The translations under genes and the position numbers were made by a program. This document shows, one piece after another, positions 22,281 through 34,971 of a DNA stretch of 64,000 bases. Position 1 is the stretch's first letter, and every line of letters starts with the position of its first letter. This DNA is from Diplonema papillatum (Eukaryota; Euglenozoa; Diplonemea; Diplonemida; Diplonemidae), in NCBI GenBank assembly GCA_030068145.1, contig JAPJBO010000093.1, forward strand, positions 62,001 to 126,000. Direction: 5' to 3'. The notes under the pieces were generated by a model that ran no database searches, was not told the origin of the DNA, and was given only the letters and a program-made list of their open reading frames with translations.

Positions 22281-23771
22281 TTGAAAGTCTTTTAAGGATA
22301 ATTCCCGTTGCTGCACTCGAAGGACTTGCATAAATTGCAAACCACACGTATCGGCCTAGAAGTCTTAGCAATATCTGCAACTTGCAGAAAGAGACTTGCC
22401 GGTTTCCTCATTATGCCTCAACTTGTTACCTGTAATAGTATTCACAATTTGACCGACCCCGAAGTTTCTCCCCGTACAATTATCGAGTACAGCAGGCGTC
22501 GTGCAGTGCGGACTCAACCAAGGAACCAGCTGCCTCTCCGGAAGAGCTAGTATGGGAGACAGGGAAAAAGGAAAAGGATCCGAGGTTGCTGTTGTTTGTT
22601 GGTGTGCCTCATCAGATTTGTCAGTTTTTTAACCAGCGTGACGGATCTTTTTTACGAAGGGTGTCAAAATGTAGAGAAAGTCGTTCCGCACCCTTCCTTC
22701 CGCAATCGATCGGCAACTTCGAGAAGAAACGTGAACCAGTGCAAATGGAATGGCGAAGAAGGGTACTCAACCTCGGCAGCCTTGCACTCTACCCATGCAC
22801 CTCTACCCACACCTTAGCTTTTTTCATTGAACTGCTCAGATGCGGGTGTAGGCCCTTTCCCAGAGACAGCTTTGCCTGCTCTCCAGCATGGGTGGTCCTG
22901 GCTGTGACGAGCAGCTGCCTGACGCCAGTTTACCATGGGTTGTCCTGTCTGCAGACACTACCGCTCACTGAGGTGAGCCTATTGAGTCCGTGACTGAAAC
23001 ATGGTGCAACTAAGTCACGCCGAGCTTACACCATTCAAGCACGCACTTACATCCCCCCTTATTGCTTCTTGGTTTCATGGTGAACTCCGTTCCTGGTGAT
23101 AGTCGCCTAAGGAGTTCGCAGTGGAATTTCACTCTAAACAAACCAAGCCAAAAAAAAGTCCCGTCGACCGCACAAACCGACCACATGTAGCTGAACCTCA
23201 CAAAAGAAACAAAAGGTTGAAAGATACCAATCTGTACGTATCCCACGGGATCGTCGGAAATACAAAACACCTCCGAGTATTCCTAAACAACAGACGCGAA
23301 CCTAGCTCTCACACGAGCTAGGTTTGGTCTGCTGAAAGGATGCTGAGATCCATCAACCCCACATACCACATAAACGAGTATGAGCCCGATGTCGTGTGAT
23401 ACGAACCCATCTTCTTTCCCCGAAACTAAGCCAGTCCACCGAGCTAAGCTCGTCTTACAAGAACGGAGCTTTTGCTGTGAGGGCACGACTGGCAATAGCA
23501 TCAAGAGTCGACGCACACAGGGCCGCAACTACAGGGACGAAGGGGGACTAACTTGGAGGAAATGAGAAGCTCGTCGCCACAAATCGTGGCGCTCACTTGC
23601 GTCCTGAATCCAGCTGATGTAAAAACGATCAGGCTCTGCGTTCAACGGCAATGACATCCGTTATCATCAGCCGTAGTTGTGCGAGTGACGAGCTCTTATA
23701 TTCATTGCCCCGACTGCACCTACTCAACACACTAAACACACCCACAACAAGAACAGAATTCGTAAAAACGC

Positions 23772-23832
23772 TGGCACCCCGCACTAAACCCAGATTTTCT
23801 TGTGTTTTGTGTGGGGTTACAGCACGTCCCCT
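23772..23832 (+). repeat. Dispersed repeat family R3, partial
   Basis: The segment has CACCCCGCACTAAACCCAGA and TGTGTTTTGTGTGGGGTTAC followed by AGCACGTCCCCTCCTAGCTA, as in other R3 copies. Confidence 0.8.
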
Positions 23833-26228
23833 CCTAGCTACAAAACTAACTTCGAACAACCAAGAGCGAACTTACATCAATCACACTTTGATGCCGTTTG
23901 GTCACCAATTGTTGACTGCTCAAACGATCCTGTTATCTTTCATTTGTAGAGCAGCCATTACGCCCCCGATACCACAAGAGTGAGGGTGCCATTTCATTCA
24001 AAAAAAGCAAAGATCGGGAGACCATTCGGTTCATCGTCTCCTTCCAAAACCACGTCTGGGCTGATCCAGCCCGCACATGACCGCAAGAACTGGCCATAAG
24101 GCTCATACTCTTGGAACTACAAAGCTTCTCAGCTTGAAAAGCTGCCACATAGGCATAATCTTCACTCGTGTCCGTTGGCCGCGTGATTTCTCAAGCAAAA
24201 AAAAGAGTTATGGACTTTTTTCGAGGGGTGTACGTTAGCTAGGCTTGATGCTTGACGCTTGCGTGTGCACCGGTGCTTCTTGCTCAGGCGTTTGTACGAC
24301 CTCTCCCGTAGAGCATTCTTGCTCAGGCCGACTTCCAGGCCGGCTTGTCCACAACACAGCGCTGCCTTGTACCGGGTTTGCGGACAGGGTTTGGGTCACG
24401 CCACTACATTGCGCGAAGCAATAACCTCAACTCTAAAAAAGAAGACAGGACCCAGGCTTTGCCAGCACGCGGCGACTGCTCAACACGTCCTTCTCGAAGA
24501 TGACCCTGTCCACAACGCAGCCTCGAGCGCTCTGGAGGCCTACCGGACTGCCCAGCGTAAAAGACGCGAGGGAGGGACAGGCGGAGGGAGGGATTTTTCT
24601 TTTCCATTTTATTTTAGAGCAATTTACCTTAGCCAGCAGGTACAATTGAAATTCCCTAACAGCCAGCAAAAACAAAATTTTGCATCAAGCAAACGATACA
24701 CAAGATCCCATAGCTCTTACCGAACGCGAACACTGTGGCGGTCGCAAATGCCCCGGAAATGGCAAGACACATAGGAAACGAGAGCGCGCACTAACAGAAG
24801 CCGAATAGCCAGCAAGAGGCAACAGAGACACACCGCACAAGCACACGTACTGCCACCACAGCAGATACGATACGCAAACTGGTATACGATACCTTTTGAA
24901 GGAACTTGTCGAAAAGAGTCACCCGACGACATTAAAACCCTGGATCTCTAAGCTAACTCACACTCTAAGAAAGAGGGATCGGAGAGAGAAGAAAGGAACC
25001 TGTGAGAGAACATTCGGACCGACTCGTTTTGAATTGATTTAAGGCCCACATCGCTCCGCGTTCGTTACGTCCTTTGTTCCCCAGTTCCTGGAGACACAAA
25101 CAAAGCTGGGTAACAGGTGTGCTAGCAAGTAAGGCCAACAATACCCCGCAGACGGGTCCTGCATAGGCAACAGAAAGTACCGCGGAAATAGACCCGAAAT
25201 GGGGCGAAAGGCGGGGGGAAACAGGTATGCCCAAGAATCTGTCCATAGGCATTTGAGGTCAGACATTGACCAGCGCAAAGCTGCGGTTCAGACGGTAGGA
25301 CGGGCACCCAGGCCCGACACTCGTCCGTTGGCAGAGGACAAACGAGGACCGCTAGGTGTTGGGAGTCCCGTCCGGCAACCCTGCCGACGGAATCTCCTGC
25401 GGAACGCCAACACTGTGCAACAAGGTGTACGAGTGTTGCTGTGGTGCACCCGGCACACAGCAACATCGCCAATTTTGCCCAAAGAGGGAGACGCGACAAC
25501 GAGAAGACAAGAAGGCACGAGTCGAACAGAGCGAGCGGGCAAGAAGGGCGACGATGCAGGTTATGTCGCTCGCGTTAGCGCGGCGGCGATGCCATGCGGG
25601 CGCGTACAGGTGGGCGGGAAGATGCCCTGGGACCGCGAAAAGAGACGACACGCTACCCTGTCCCCCCCTGGGTTAACGGACGTAAAGACCCGCAGCCATT
25701 GATTTGTTTTGATGTGACAGACAAGCGTGGTTGACCCCCCCCGTAAAGGAAGGCATCACGTGAAAAACGAGAAAGTGTCGGAACAGGACTCAAAGCTGTG
25801 ATTGTCGACCGTGACGGCTTGCAGTAGGAGGTTGGTGCAGTTACAGCCCAAGCTAATTGCGCACAGCGAGCTTGCCACATCCTCGGGTGATGGGCCGCCT
25901 GTGCAAAACCATGCTGCTGTTGCGACGGCACCCGTGCATCTAACACCGCAAGATGAAAACAGAAGTCCCGGGCCGAATGTTGGATGGAGACTCCGACATC
26001 CCACCCGCCCACCCTACGGAGAGAGAAACAGGACCCAAAAGCAGCGTCTCCAAGCTCAGAACCGACCGGTGAAGTTGACAAGTCGGCTATTCCGCTTCAG
26101 AAACCATGCACTTTATTACACGCACAGAGTATAATAGGAGACCTCACTGTAGGCGAGGGGGATACTGGTGGTGGTGGTGGTCGGGCCTGCGGGCAAGTGC
26201 CTGCGGTGTCCATGACGGGGTGTGACTG

Positions 26229-27937
26229 ATGCCGGAGAACGAACTCATTCGTCATGAGTTGGCGAATCTGGAGGTTGAGATCCGGCGGGTCGCGACGATA
26301 GTCAAGACCGCCAAATACCATGCAGGGATCGGCGACATTATCATGCGATACGCCGCAGACGTCATCAGTAATACACGCCAGAAGCAGCGCCCTGTCAAAG
26401 CGGTCAGCGGCCTCACCAACGATAGTCAGAAGGTGCTGGCCGAGGGGGTCTTGCTGCTCCAGAGTGCGAAGGAGCTCCTCGAGATGCTGTTCGAGTGCAC
26501 TATATCGCGGCAGATCACGTCCTTTTTTGCCGACATCTGCCGGATCGAGACGCTGATGCGGCTCTTCGAATCCTCTGACCTCGTGAGCTGGGATGGAAAG
26601 CCGAAGGAGCGAAGCTTCCGGCCATTGGCATTGAGTCCTGCGCTTATCATGACCGAGAGCTTTGCCCGGTCACCGACGGTGATCCGGCACGGGATTGACG
26701 TGGTGAAGACGCTCGAGTCTGTTCTGACGGAAGCGGCGAACGATTTGTTCTCCAATGAATGCACGGCGACGCTGTGCGTCCATTTGTCGAAAATTCGTCT
26801 GTGCCTCCCTTACCTGCCGGTGCCGCAAGAGGATGTTGGGTACATGGAGACAACCGTGAAAACAGTGCTGCGGCGATGCCCGAAGCATACGTTCAACGCG
26901 CGCCGAAACGCTCACCTCTTGAAGCTCCGAACCTCGGGGAGCGCTACGAACACAGCTTTGTCGCTTAGTTCCGTCCGGCCCGCAGACATCGAGCACAAGT
27001 TGAACACGCCCGACTTGCCCAGCAACACAGCGGCCATCCTCCGATCGTCGTCGACCAGCGCGTTGAATCGTGGTGGTTCCCATGTGGATTCCGACAAGGT
27101 GATCCACAATGGAGCCCCCCCATCATCGAGCGATGCCAAACCGGACGCGGACACCAACCCGCGAGGCTTGGTGGAAGGGTCTGTTAGCACGTGGGACGTG
27201 GACTACAGCGATCTCTCCTTTGATCGACACACCATCGGCAGGCGCGCCGGCCAATGGGTCCGTGTGGGCAGGGGCGCCTACGCAGACGTCCTATCGGCGC
27301 AGTACGACTCGAGAAACGTCGCCGTCAAAGAGTGGAGGGTGTCCTCCCGCAACCAGAAGGTCGCCCACGACGAGTTCTTGCGTTGCATGAACCTGCTCGT
27401 CAGCATCTGCCACCCGAACGTCGCGCGGATCATGGGCGCGTGCACGTCGATGGACGACTCGGGTGTGCCGTACCTGTCGATCGTGATGGAGAGCGTGCAG
27501 AGCACGCTGGAAGACATTCTTTTCGAAGAGGACACGCCCATCTTCCTCGACAAACTTAAGCTCATCTTCACCCAGACCGCTGCCGGCATGAGCTACCTGC
27601 ACAGGTTTGGGTACCACGGGGACTTGAAGCCGAGCAACATCGGCATCGTCGTCACGACGAATCATTCGACCTCTACCGAGGGTCGGCGGCCGCTTTCCAC
27701 AGTAACAGCGAAGGTTCTCGACTTCGGGCTTCTTGGGATGCGTGATGTCATCAGCGCGTCGTTGGAACCGCCACTGAGCTGCTGGAGTGCGCCTGAAGTC
27801 CATCGCGCGAACTGCATAACCGGGTACGTACTAGCGAGCGACGTGTGGTCATGGGCTGCCATCATGCTGGCCGGCATGACGCAGAAGCGGCCCGCGATGC
27901 AGCGTCCCTCCATTTCCAAAGCCTGCTTTCCTGAAAG
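26229..27937 (+). CDS. Giant kinase-ankyrin gene, exon 1: helical N-terminus and kinase domain 1
   Basis: The exon opens at ATG 26229 (an in-frame stop lies six bases before it) and gives residues 1-569. Residues 1-240 are mostly helical without a clear match, and could be a helical-bundle regulator as in MLKL-type kinases. A Ser/Asn-rich linker follows. Kinase 1 starts near 340: glycine loop GRGAYADV (G347), VAVKEW lysine K367, HGDLKPSN (D465), DFG (D498-G500) and APE (521-523). The key Lys and Asp residues are present, but the HRD arginine is Gly, a non-RD kinase. The sequence is tyrosine-kinase-like. The exon stops before the end of the kinase fold. Donor AG|GTCTGC at 27938 joins in phase to 29234, which supplies the missing C-terminal lobe. 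Confidence 0.85.
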
Positions 27938-29233
27938 GTCTGCCCCCCGTGTTTCTTCCTTTTGCTTTCTCTGATCGCCGCCCGCGGCGGAGTCCCTGCG
28001 ATTCGCGGTTAAGACTGACTCCGCCGTCGCGGTTGTCGTCTGTGTCGTAAAATATTTTGTTGGGTTCCAGGAGTGACGGCAGTCAGCAGCTTCAAGCGAG
28101 GCTTTGATTTTATCCCTGTCTAGTACACGCCGTTCTTGTCCAAGTCGAACTACCTCGAAAGCTACCTCTAGAATAGTGTGTTCCAGCTGCGGGCCTCTGC
28201 AGCTGGAGCTACAGCTCGTGTTGAACAGCGCGGGTGTACCCCCCGCTGTTCGGGTGTGCATTTGCGCGCCTTCCGGCTTGCGACCTAGAACTCTTCAGCT
28301 TCTGAGGCTCCACCGTGGGTCGAAAAAATATCACCTACCCCCATTTCTTTTTTTAAACAACTTTTCTTCTTTCCTACTTACTTTGATCATAGGTGTCACA
28401 GCAAGTTTTGGCAGCCTCTGCTTAACAACAGTGCATGTTAATCCATGTGGTTCATGTACTTAAAAGAACTCAATGCTTAACAAAATTTGACGTGGGCGGC
28501 TTTAGATTTACATCTGAATGACACCTCAACACAAAACAAGTTGTCGACAACTACCAAGTAAAAGAATAAAACAAAACTAAACTAGCCGTTCTTTGTCTTT
28601 TACCATACCCCCCCCCTGCATGAGAGGCAGGATTCTGCCCAAACACGAAACCCCCTGGTGCCCACGAAAGCAAGGGATGCGGATTATCGCCACCAAGGTT
28701 GTGTTGAATGAGCACCTGCTTTTGCTGAAAATGCTCAACGATACCGCCGTTTGAAAAGTCTCAAATAGATAGTGTGGGGTGCATGCCGGTGGCTCCATTA
28801 CAACAAGAATCCAGTCCTCAAAGAAGGAAATGTGCTGGCCCGCACGAAGCACGGGTACTTCTGGGTTTAGCGTTGAACAAAAAATACCCGTTTTGTGGTT
28901 GCGGAAGTGGAACGACCATCCTTCTATGCAATCCCGAGAACCCCCGAAGAAAGAAGACGAAGAAACAGGCCGCTTCTGGTCCAGGAAGGTGACGGTCAAC
29001 CACAGCTTGCAAAGCTTAAGTCGGAGGCAGCACAACCCCGTCCGCTCTGCCCTGTGGCTGACCGTCTCGACAAGCGTTCAGCGCGAGCGCCAAGCCCCAA
29101 GCCTTGACGCTTTAGTTTGGGAAATCGGTAGCCACTTGACCCGTAGGCCCGTGGCTCTGCAGTACCGCCGAACACGTGAAGCTTGGCTCCCGTGTAGCAG
29201 GCTTTCCCTGGTACCCGAAAAAAACGAAAACAG
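27938..29233 (+). other. Intron 1 of the giant kinase gene
   Basis: A phase-2 GT-AG intron of 1,296 bp. Splicing restores one codon (AG+G, Arg) and joins the truncated kinase 1 to its missing end (HPVLSDLLSMCLADDAEARP). The intron carries R1-like (28608-28652) and R3-like (28820-28904) repeat pieces. An uninterrupted frame runs into exon 2 from 28779, but its first part is repeat sequence and should not be read as protein. Confidence 0.8.
28820..28904 (-). repeat. Dispersed repeat family R3 inside an intron
   Basis: AGGAAATGTGCTGGCCCGCA, CGAAGCACGGGTACTTCTGG and GTTGAACAAAAAATACCCGT correspond to 14025-14110. Confidence 0.75.
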
Positions 29234-32200
29234 GACTTGCTCCGGGGATGCCGTGCACCCTGTCCTGAGTGACTTGCTGTCGATGTGTCTGGCCGACGAC
29301 GCCGAGGCCCGGCCGCTGTTCTCACACTGCTACAGCGTGTTGGTCACGCTGTCGAACCGGGAGGCGCTGGCGATGTCTTCGCTGATACGCGACAGCAGCG
29401 AGCGGCAGCAGGCGACGATGCCGCTGCCCGACGACAGCTACATCAGCATCGACGCTCTTCGTGAGCAGAGCACGTGGGAGGTGATCGGACAAGGGTCTTT
29501 CGGATCCGTCTACAAAACAGTGTTCGAGCCCATCCACGACCACGTCGCGGTGAAGGAGCTCAAGAACACCGACAAGGAGTCCGCGTTCCACCGCGAAATA
29601 TTCAACCTCCACCAGCTCCGAGTCAACCAGGTCCTCAACTTCTACGGGTGGACCACCGACTCTGAGGGCAGACTGTACATGGTCACGGAGTACTGCGCCC
29701 GAGGTCATCTTAAACAGGTGCTCGACGAAGAGCGAGCGAAGATAGACAGCATGACGTCTATGGACTGGGGGGTCATGTGCCTCGACGTCGGACTGACCAT
29801 CGCCCAGTCGCTGGCGTTCATCCACAGCAAAAAGTTCGTCCACTTGGACGTCGCTGCGCGGAACGTGCTGGTGACCGCGTGGGGCCAGTACAAGCTGTCC
29901 GACTTGGGGCTGATGACTAGGGAGAACGGGCTGGCTTCCGTCATCTGCATTCCGTACTCGCCTCCGGAGGCGCTTCGCGCGAAACCGTACAACAGGGTGG
30001 CCACCGTCTTCCACGACATTTGGGCCTACGGTGTGCTCTTGTACGAGGTGTTGAACAAAGGACCCGCGCCGTTTGAAGACTTGCGGATCACGTGCAGCTC
30101 GGACCAAGAGTGGCTGAAGGCGCTGGTGTCGGCGGTCCTGGAGGGCGACAAGCCGCCTCCCCCGGTGTCAGTGGCGCACGACCCGCTGTGCCGGGAGATT
30201 TACAACCGGATCATCCTGCCCTGCCGGAGCTCGGCGCCCACGAAGCGGCCGCAGATGAAGGACATCATCCAGGTGGTCATGGAGCTGCTGAAGCGGGTCG
30301 AGAACTACCCGCGCAAGATGGCCGCGTCGAAGGCCGGATCTAACCACGTTTCGCAAGCGTCGGATTCGACCGCGATCTACGGCACCGAAGCGCCGGAGCC
30401 AGCGGCTTGCACCCCGCTGCCGGAAGGCGCCGCCGTGTACGGCGCCGACGTGCCGGTTCTGGACCGAAAGGGGACGGAGGAGAGTAACGAGGACAATGTG
30501 TCCGGTGAGGTGCAGGTCAAGGCGCAGCAGAAGGTCGCATTGGCGCGCAGCGCCCCGCTCGCCGGGCCGCTGCGGCAGGCGTTCAGCGACGGCGTGTTCG
30601 ACAACTCGCACCGGCTCTGGTTCGGTTTCCACTGCGAGCACACCCACCTGCGCGACGGGCGTGCGGAGGACCACTGGGAGTCGGCGGGGCAGCTTGAGAC
30701 GTGGGAGGAGGCCGACGGGAAGTTGTGGCCCAGCCACGTCGTCCACGCGGCGATGCACAATGCCGAAGTTATTTACAAGCGCCACGTTCCCAAGAGCGTC
30801 CCGGTCTCGGTGTTCCTGCCGCTGTGCATCTACAGCATGGAGTTCTACCACAGCTCCGTGTGGGCGTGGTACGACGCCCGAGAGGAGACGTGGAGGACGA
30901 TGGAGTCAGTCCCCCAGCAGTTGGAAGAGGCGGCGCACCGCCTTCGATCGAACACAGGCGGCTGGGTCCCGGTGGCGATCCCGTCCGAGCTGGCGCCGCA
31001 CGTCAAGGAGCGGTCGGAGAGCATGTGGCTCATCACCCCGGCCGCGCCGTACGAGAGCGTCTGCGGGATCACGCGGTTCGACATCAGCAACATCCAGGTC
31101 GTGCGGTACGAAAACGTCCAGCGTGGCAACCCGATGCTGTCGCCCCTGTACGACTCAGCTTGGTGGGGGGTCTCACCCGAAACCGCCCACCCGCCGCCTC
31201 CGGGGATCCTCGAGTACATCTGGTCACGCCCGTGGAGGGAGCCGTTGCGAGCCGGAACCCTGGTGCAGGTCAACGACCCGAGCAACCCGACGTACCACGG
31301 GATGGAAGGCGAGATCATCACCGAAAAGCGCCACCGGCTCCCGCGGCCGGCCGGCAGGGCCTCCGGCGCCAAGGACGCGTACGCCTCGTACGCTCTGCCC
31401 AAACCGGAGGCGGACCGGCCGCTCAAAACAAGCTCCATCGGACCCGCCGGCAGAGTGTACACAGTGCACTTCGGAGACGAGCTGCCGGCGGCGGCGTTCG
31501 TCGCCGAGAAGCTGGCGGAGGTGTTCCCCTCCGGAGAAAAGGTCGGCGACTGGCAGTGCGGCCCACTCAACACCTACCTCGCGACGTGCATCCGCGAGAA
31601 GAAGATCGACGGCGACGGCAACCTGCAGCCGCACCCCCACTTGCAGAGGATGGCCTACGGCGAGGAACCCGCGGCGCAGCAGCCGCCGCCCGCTGCCGAC
31701 GCCCCCGTCGGCAGCGGGCTGGACAGCCTTTTTGTCGAAGTCGTCGAGCTGTGCGAAGCGGAGGCCGACGGCTTGGAGCCCCCGAGCAAGGGGCTCCTTG
31801 CCCTCATCGACGAATTCCTCGCCCGCTGCCCGCCGGCAGCGGACGTCGTGAGGGCGAAGCTCGGCCCGGATCACCGCGACACGAGCCTCGCCGCAGACTA
31901 CCACGACGCCCTGTCCCTCCAGGTCTTAGAGCTAAGCGCAGCCGGTGGGTTAACCGAGCGGTACCTCCTCTCGTTAAGCGGGTACCCCATGCTAGTGGGG
32001 TTGATCGACGACGCCCCCCAAGGCGCCCATGATTCGAAGCAGGTGTTCTACGAGAAGGGGCGCCGCGACACCGACGAGTTCAGCGGGCGAAAGGGGAAGA
32101 GGAAGCGGAAGAGGAAGAACGATATTCCGTTCGCCTTCACCTTCCGGTGGCTCAGCAAGGTGTCCCGCGCGGTGCACCAGACGAGCAGTCATCCTGCTGA

Positions 32201-34332
32201 GCACATCAATCACGCGTTCCGGCGGACGCACGAGCGGGGCACCTTGCACGGAACGGCGGCCGTCACTGTTAAGGAGACGTGCCCCCACGAGAAGCTGCGC
32301 GGTCAGTACGTGCAGCTGCCGACCTCGCCTATCCGGTTCTACAACGAAGAAAACGGGGTGTACCTCCAGAAGGAGCCGCTCGGGTGGCGGGTCTGCGTCT
32401 CCGATCCCTCCGTCAGCCTGCCCCTCAACACGCCGACCCCCGAAGCCATCGGCGTCGACACGCAGCACATCAAGCTCAACCTGACGCCTTCCGCGATCCA
32501 CGTGAAGCCGTCGTGCCCCCACGCGCACCTCCACGGCTCGTACCACCACATCCCGGGGTTCCCCACGCGGTATTTCAACGGCGACATCGGGTACTGCCTG
32601 CAAAGCGCCTCGAAGCAGCTGAAGCAGCCGGACGAGCAGTGGGTCGCGGTTCAGGTGCACGAGTCCGAAGCGAGCGAGCTCTCCGAGGAGCAGGTCTCGG
32701 TGGAGATCAGCGGCGAGGACGTCGACGACAGCCCGTACGCCGTCATGGTCCTGGACAGCTGCCCGCTGGCCGAAGCCCGCGGCGGGTTCATCGTCGAGCA
32801 GGGGTCGCGGGCCTACGTTAAAACAGGCAGCGGCGGCCAACAGCTGGCGAGGGTCAGCCCCGAGGTGTGGGTCGCCCGCGACAAGAACGGGGCCCAGCTC
32901 GGGCTCGTCAACGCACGCGAGGTGGTCGAGAATCCGATCTTTATCCCGTCGACGCTCGAGATCCTGCCGTCGTTCCCGTACAGCGGGCTCCGGGGGTCGT
33001 ACCAGCAGCTCCCCGGACTGCCGGTCGCGTTTTATTCGGCGGAAAACGGCGTCAAGCTGCAGAAGGTCAACGGCCACTGGCTCGCGGAGTCGACGCTCCG
33101 CAAGACGGGCACGAGGACGTTAGCGACGTCCTCCCTGTTCCTGCCGGACGACCACATCCAGTCGGAGTGGTGCTGCCTGCCGACGAAGGCGGTGTTGACC
33201 ACCGCGAAGGCGGCGGAGCGGGCGCTGGCGAAGGCGCCGGCGGCGCCGCCCGGGCTGAAGGCATGCTTCCGGCTCGCTCACTCGAGGCTGACGAAGGACT
33301 ACGACGCGAACTCTGTGGTCGTGTATCCGGGGATCGCGTCGTGTTGCTCGGCGTCGGCGTGCAGGACCTGCTGCGGAGCGGACCAGGCGGCGGACGACGT
33401 GCCAGTAACAGTCCGGATCGAGAGCTTCGGGTCGCTGAAGGACATCACCACCTTCAGCAGGTTCGCGCGGGTGTCCGAGTTTTGCTGCCCGCCGGGCTCC
33501 AGCTTTCGGGTCGTCGCGAGCACGCGGCGCGACGGCCCCGCGGCCGGGCTGCAGAGCATCAGCTCCGTCGAAGCCGCGCGGATGCTGGTCCGGGCGCGGC
33601 TGATGATGCTGCCCCCGGAGTCGTGGGCCGAGCGAGTGGTCTTCGGTGTTTTGCGCGCGCTCGACGGCGACGGGGTCGTCAACCTCGCGCTGAAGCACCG
33701 GCACGAAGGGAAGACCAACGACATGTGGCAGTTCCGCGTCACGACGCTGGAGGATGACACCGCCGTGTCGGCATCGTCGTTTCAGTGGACCAACGTGCCG
33801 TGCGTCTGCCACCCGATCTTGAACGAAAGCTTCGGCGGGTTGGAAGACTCGGGCGAGCTGCGCAGCACGCGCGCCGGCAGTGCGGAGCGTGCGTTTTGCA
33901 GGCGGATGGTGGCCGGGCTGCCGAAGACGGCGAAGGCGCCGGCGAAGGCGAACCCGTCGTCGTCGTGCCACTCGCCGTACCTGCGGGCCGGCCCGTCGGT
34001 GCGAGACGAGTGGGACAAGAACGACGAGGAGGACGGCGACGATAGCTACGCGTCGATGATCGACGCGCTCCTCCTCTGCACCGACCGCGCGGTCTTCGGC
34101 TCGACCGCCACCGCCCGCATCTTCTTCCGCAAGCGGTACGGCGGGACCGGGCTCGCCATCAAGGCCCGCGGCGCGCAGCTCCTCTCCGAGCTCATCGCCC
34201 TCAACCTCCCGGTCACCGCCCTCCACCTCGACCACAACGAACTCGGCAAAGAAGGCGCCAAGGCGCTCTTGTACGGGCTCCGTCGCAACCGGCACCTTAC
34301 AGAGGTCCGCATCGTCACGGAAGAAGATGAAG
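29234..34332 (+). CDS. Giant kinase-ankyrin gene, exon 2: kinase 2, four-fold repeat, LRR
   Basis: This 5.1-kb exon encodes residues 570-2269. It first completes kinase 1. Kinase 2 follows: GQGSFGSVYK (G655), lysine K677, HLDVAARN (D775), DLG instead of DFG (D793) and SPPE instead of APE (815). It is again tyrosine-kinase-like and non-RD, and catalysis is plausible because Lys and both Asp remain. Residues about 830-1500 are Trp-rich and unrecognised, with an SH3/KOW-like stretch around YHGMEGEII. Four copies of a ~78-residue repeat begin near residues 1586, 1664, 1746 and 1817. Then comes a Cys-rich segment with a weak ADP-ribosyltransferase-like pattern (SEFCCPPGSSFRV), and near 2227-2265 one leucine-rich unit (LHLDHNELGKEGAKALLYGL). 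Donor G|GTACCG at 34333 joins in phase to 34972. Confidence 0.8.
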
Positions 34333-34355
34333 GTACCGCCCGCTTCTTTTGTGTG

Positions 34356-34440
34356 TTTGCAATGCTTTGTTGTTGTGTACGAAGAATAGTAGTTGGCAGC
34401 GCACTCACATTAAACTTGTCAACGTGAAGTCCGCCAGTGC
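34356..34440 (+). repeat. Dispersed repeat family R5 in intron 2
   Basis: GCAATGCTTTGTTGTTGTGT and AGTAGTTGGCAGCGCACTCA match the family at 12806-12885. The end (CCAGTGCGCGC) also matches. Confidence 0.7.
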
Positions 34441-34704
34441 GCGCAACCAAAAGAAAGCGCCATACGAATATCTTCCGTAAAATAGCTCCGAACTTGACAC
34501 TCGGTGATGTTCGGCATTTGTTTGGACTCGCCAGAGACAGCCACAGCAATCAGCCTACCGACCGCGCAGTCACGCATTTTGGCGTCATTTTTCTAGAGTT
34601 CGCTTGACTTTCTGCGAAAAAGGATGTCTCTAGAAGATCCTCACTGTAAGTCGGTGCGAGCATGCACTGCAGGATGTGCAAACATGACGACTCTCTACAA
34701 TCTT

Positions 34705-34751
34705 CACTTGTACAGCAACACTGACTTGACGTCAGTGTTGCTATACAAGTG
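34705..34751. other. Long hairpin in intron 2 of the giant kinase gene
   Basis: Two 21-bp arms, starting CACTTGTACAGCAACACTGA and closed by GTCAGTGTTGCTATACAAGT, pair with one mismatch around a 5-nt loop. If transcribed with the intron it would form a strong RNA stem. It could also be a tiny foldback element. No second copy was seen in the window. Confidence 0.8.
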
Positions 34752-34971
34752 ATGTTCCCGGATATCTTCTTGAAAGTATGTCAATACTGCAGGGAATAGT
34801 TGACTAGACCTCTTGAGTTTGTGCAACCACGAATTGGGGAGTCGGGAGAACCTACAAAGCCAAAAGCAGGACCGACCCCCCCGTTCGTGAGAAAAAGCGA
34901 AGAATAAAAACACACTTCTTTTTCCCATCTATCTTTGTCAAGAGCCGATGCCAACCCCACCCGCCACACAG

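Noticed and set aside
25122-25499. Minus-strand frame with a hydrophobic start
   Set aside because: It looks like a leader peptide but has no recognisable mature part, and a plus-strand frame overlaps it. There is no splice or duplicate support.
28779-29233. Protein reading upstream of kinase 2 exon
   Set aside because: It is the intron read through. It contains R3-type repeat sequence, and the acceptor at 29232-29233 restores kinase 1.
29322-34295. Long minus-strand and off-frame readings opposite the kinase exon
   Set aside because: They are mirror frames of GC-rich codons. The plus frame alone contains kinase, repeat and LRR motifs.
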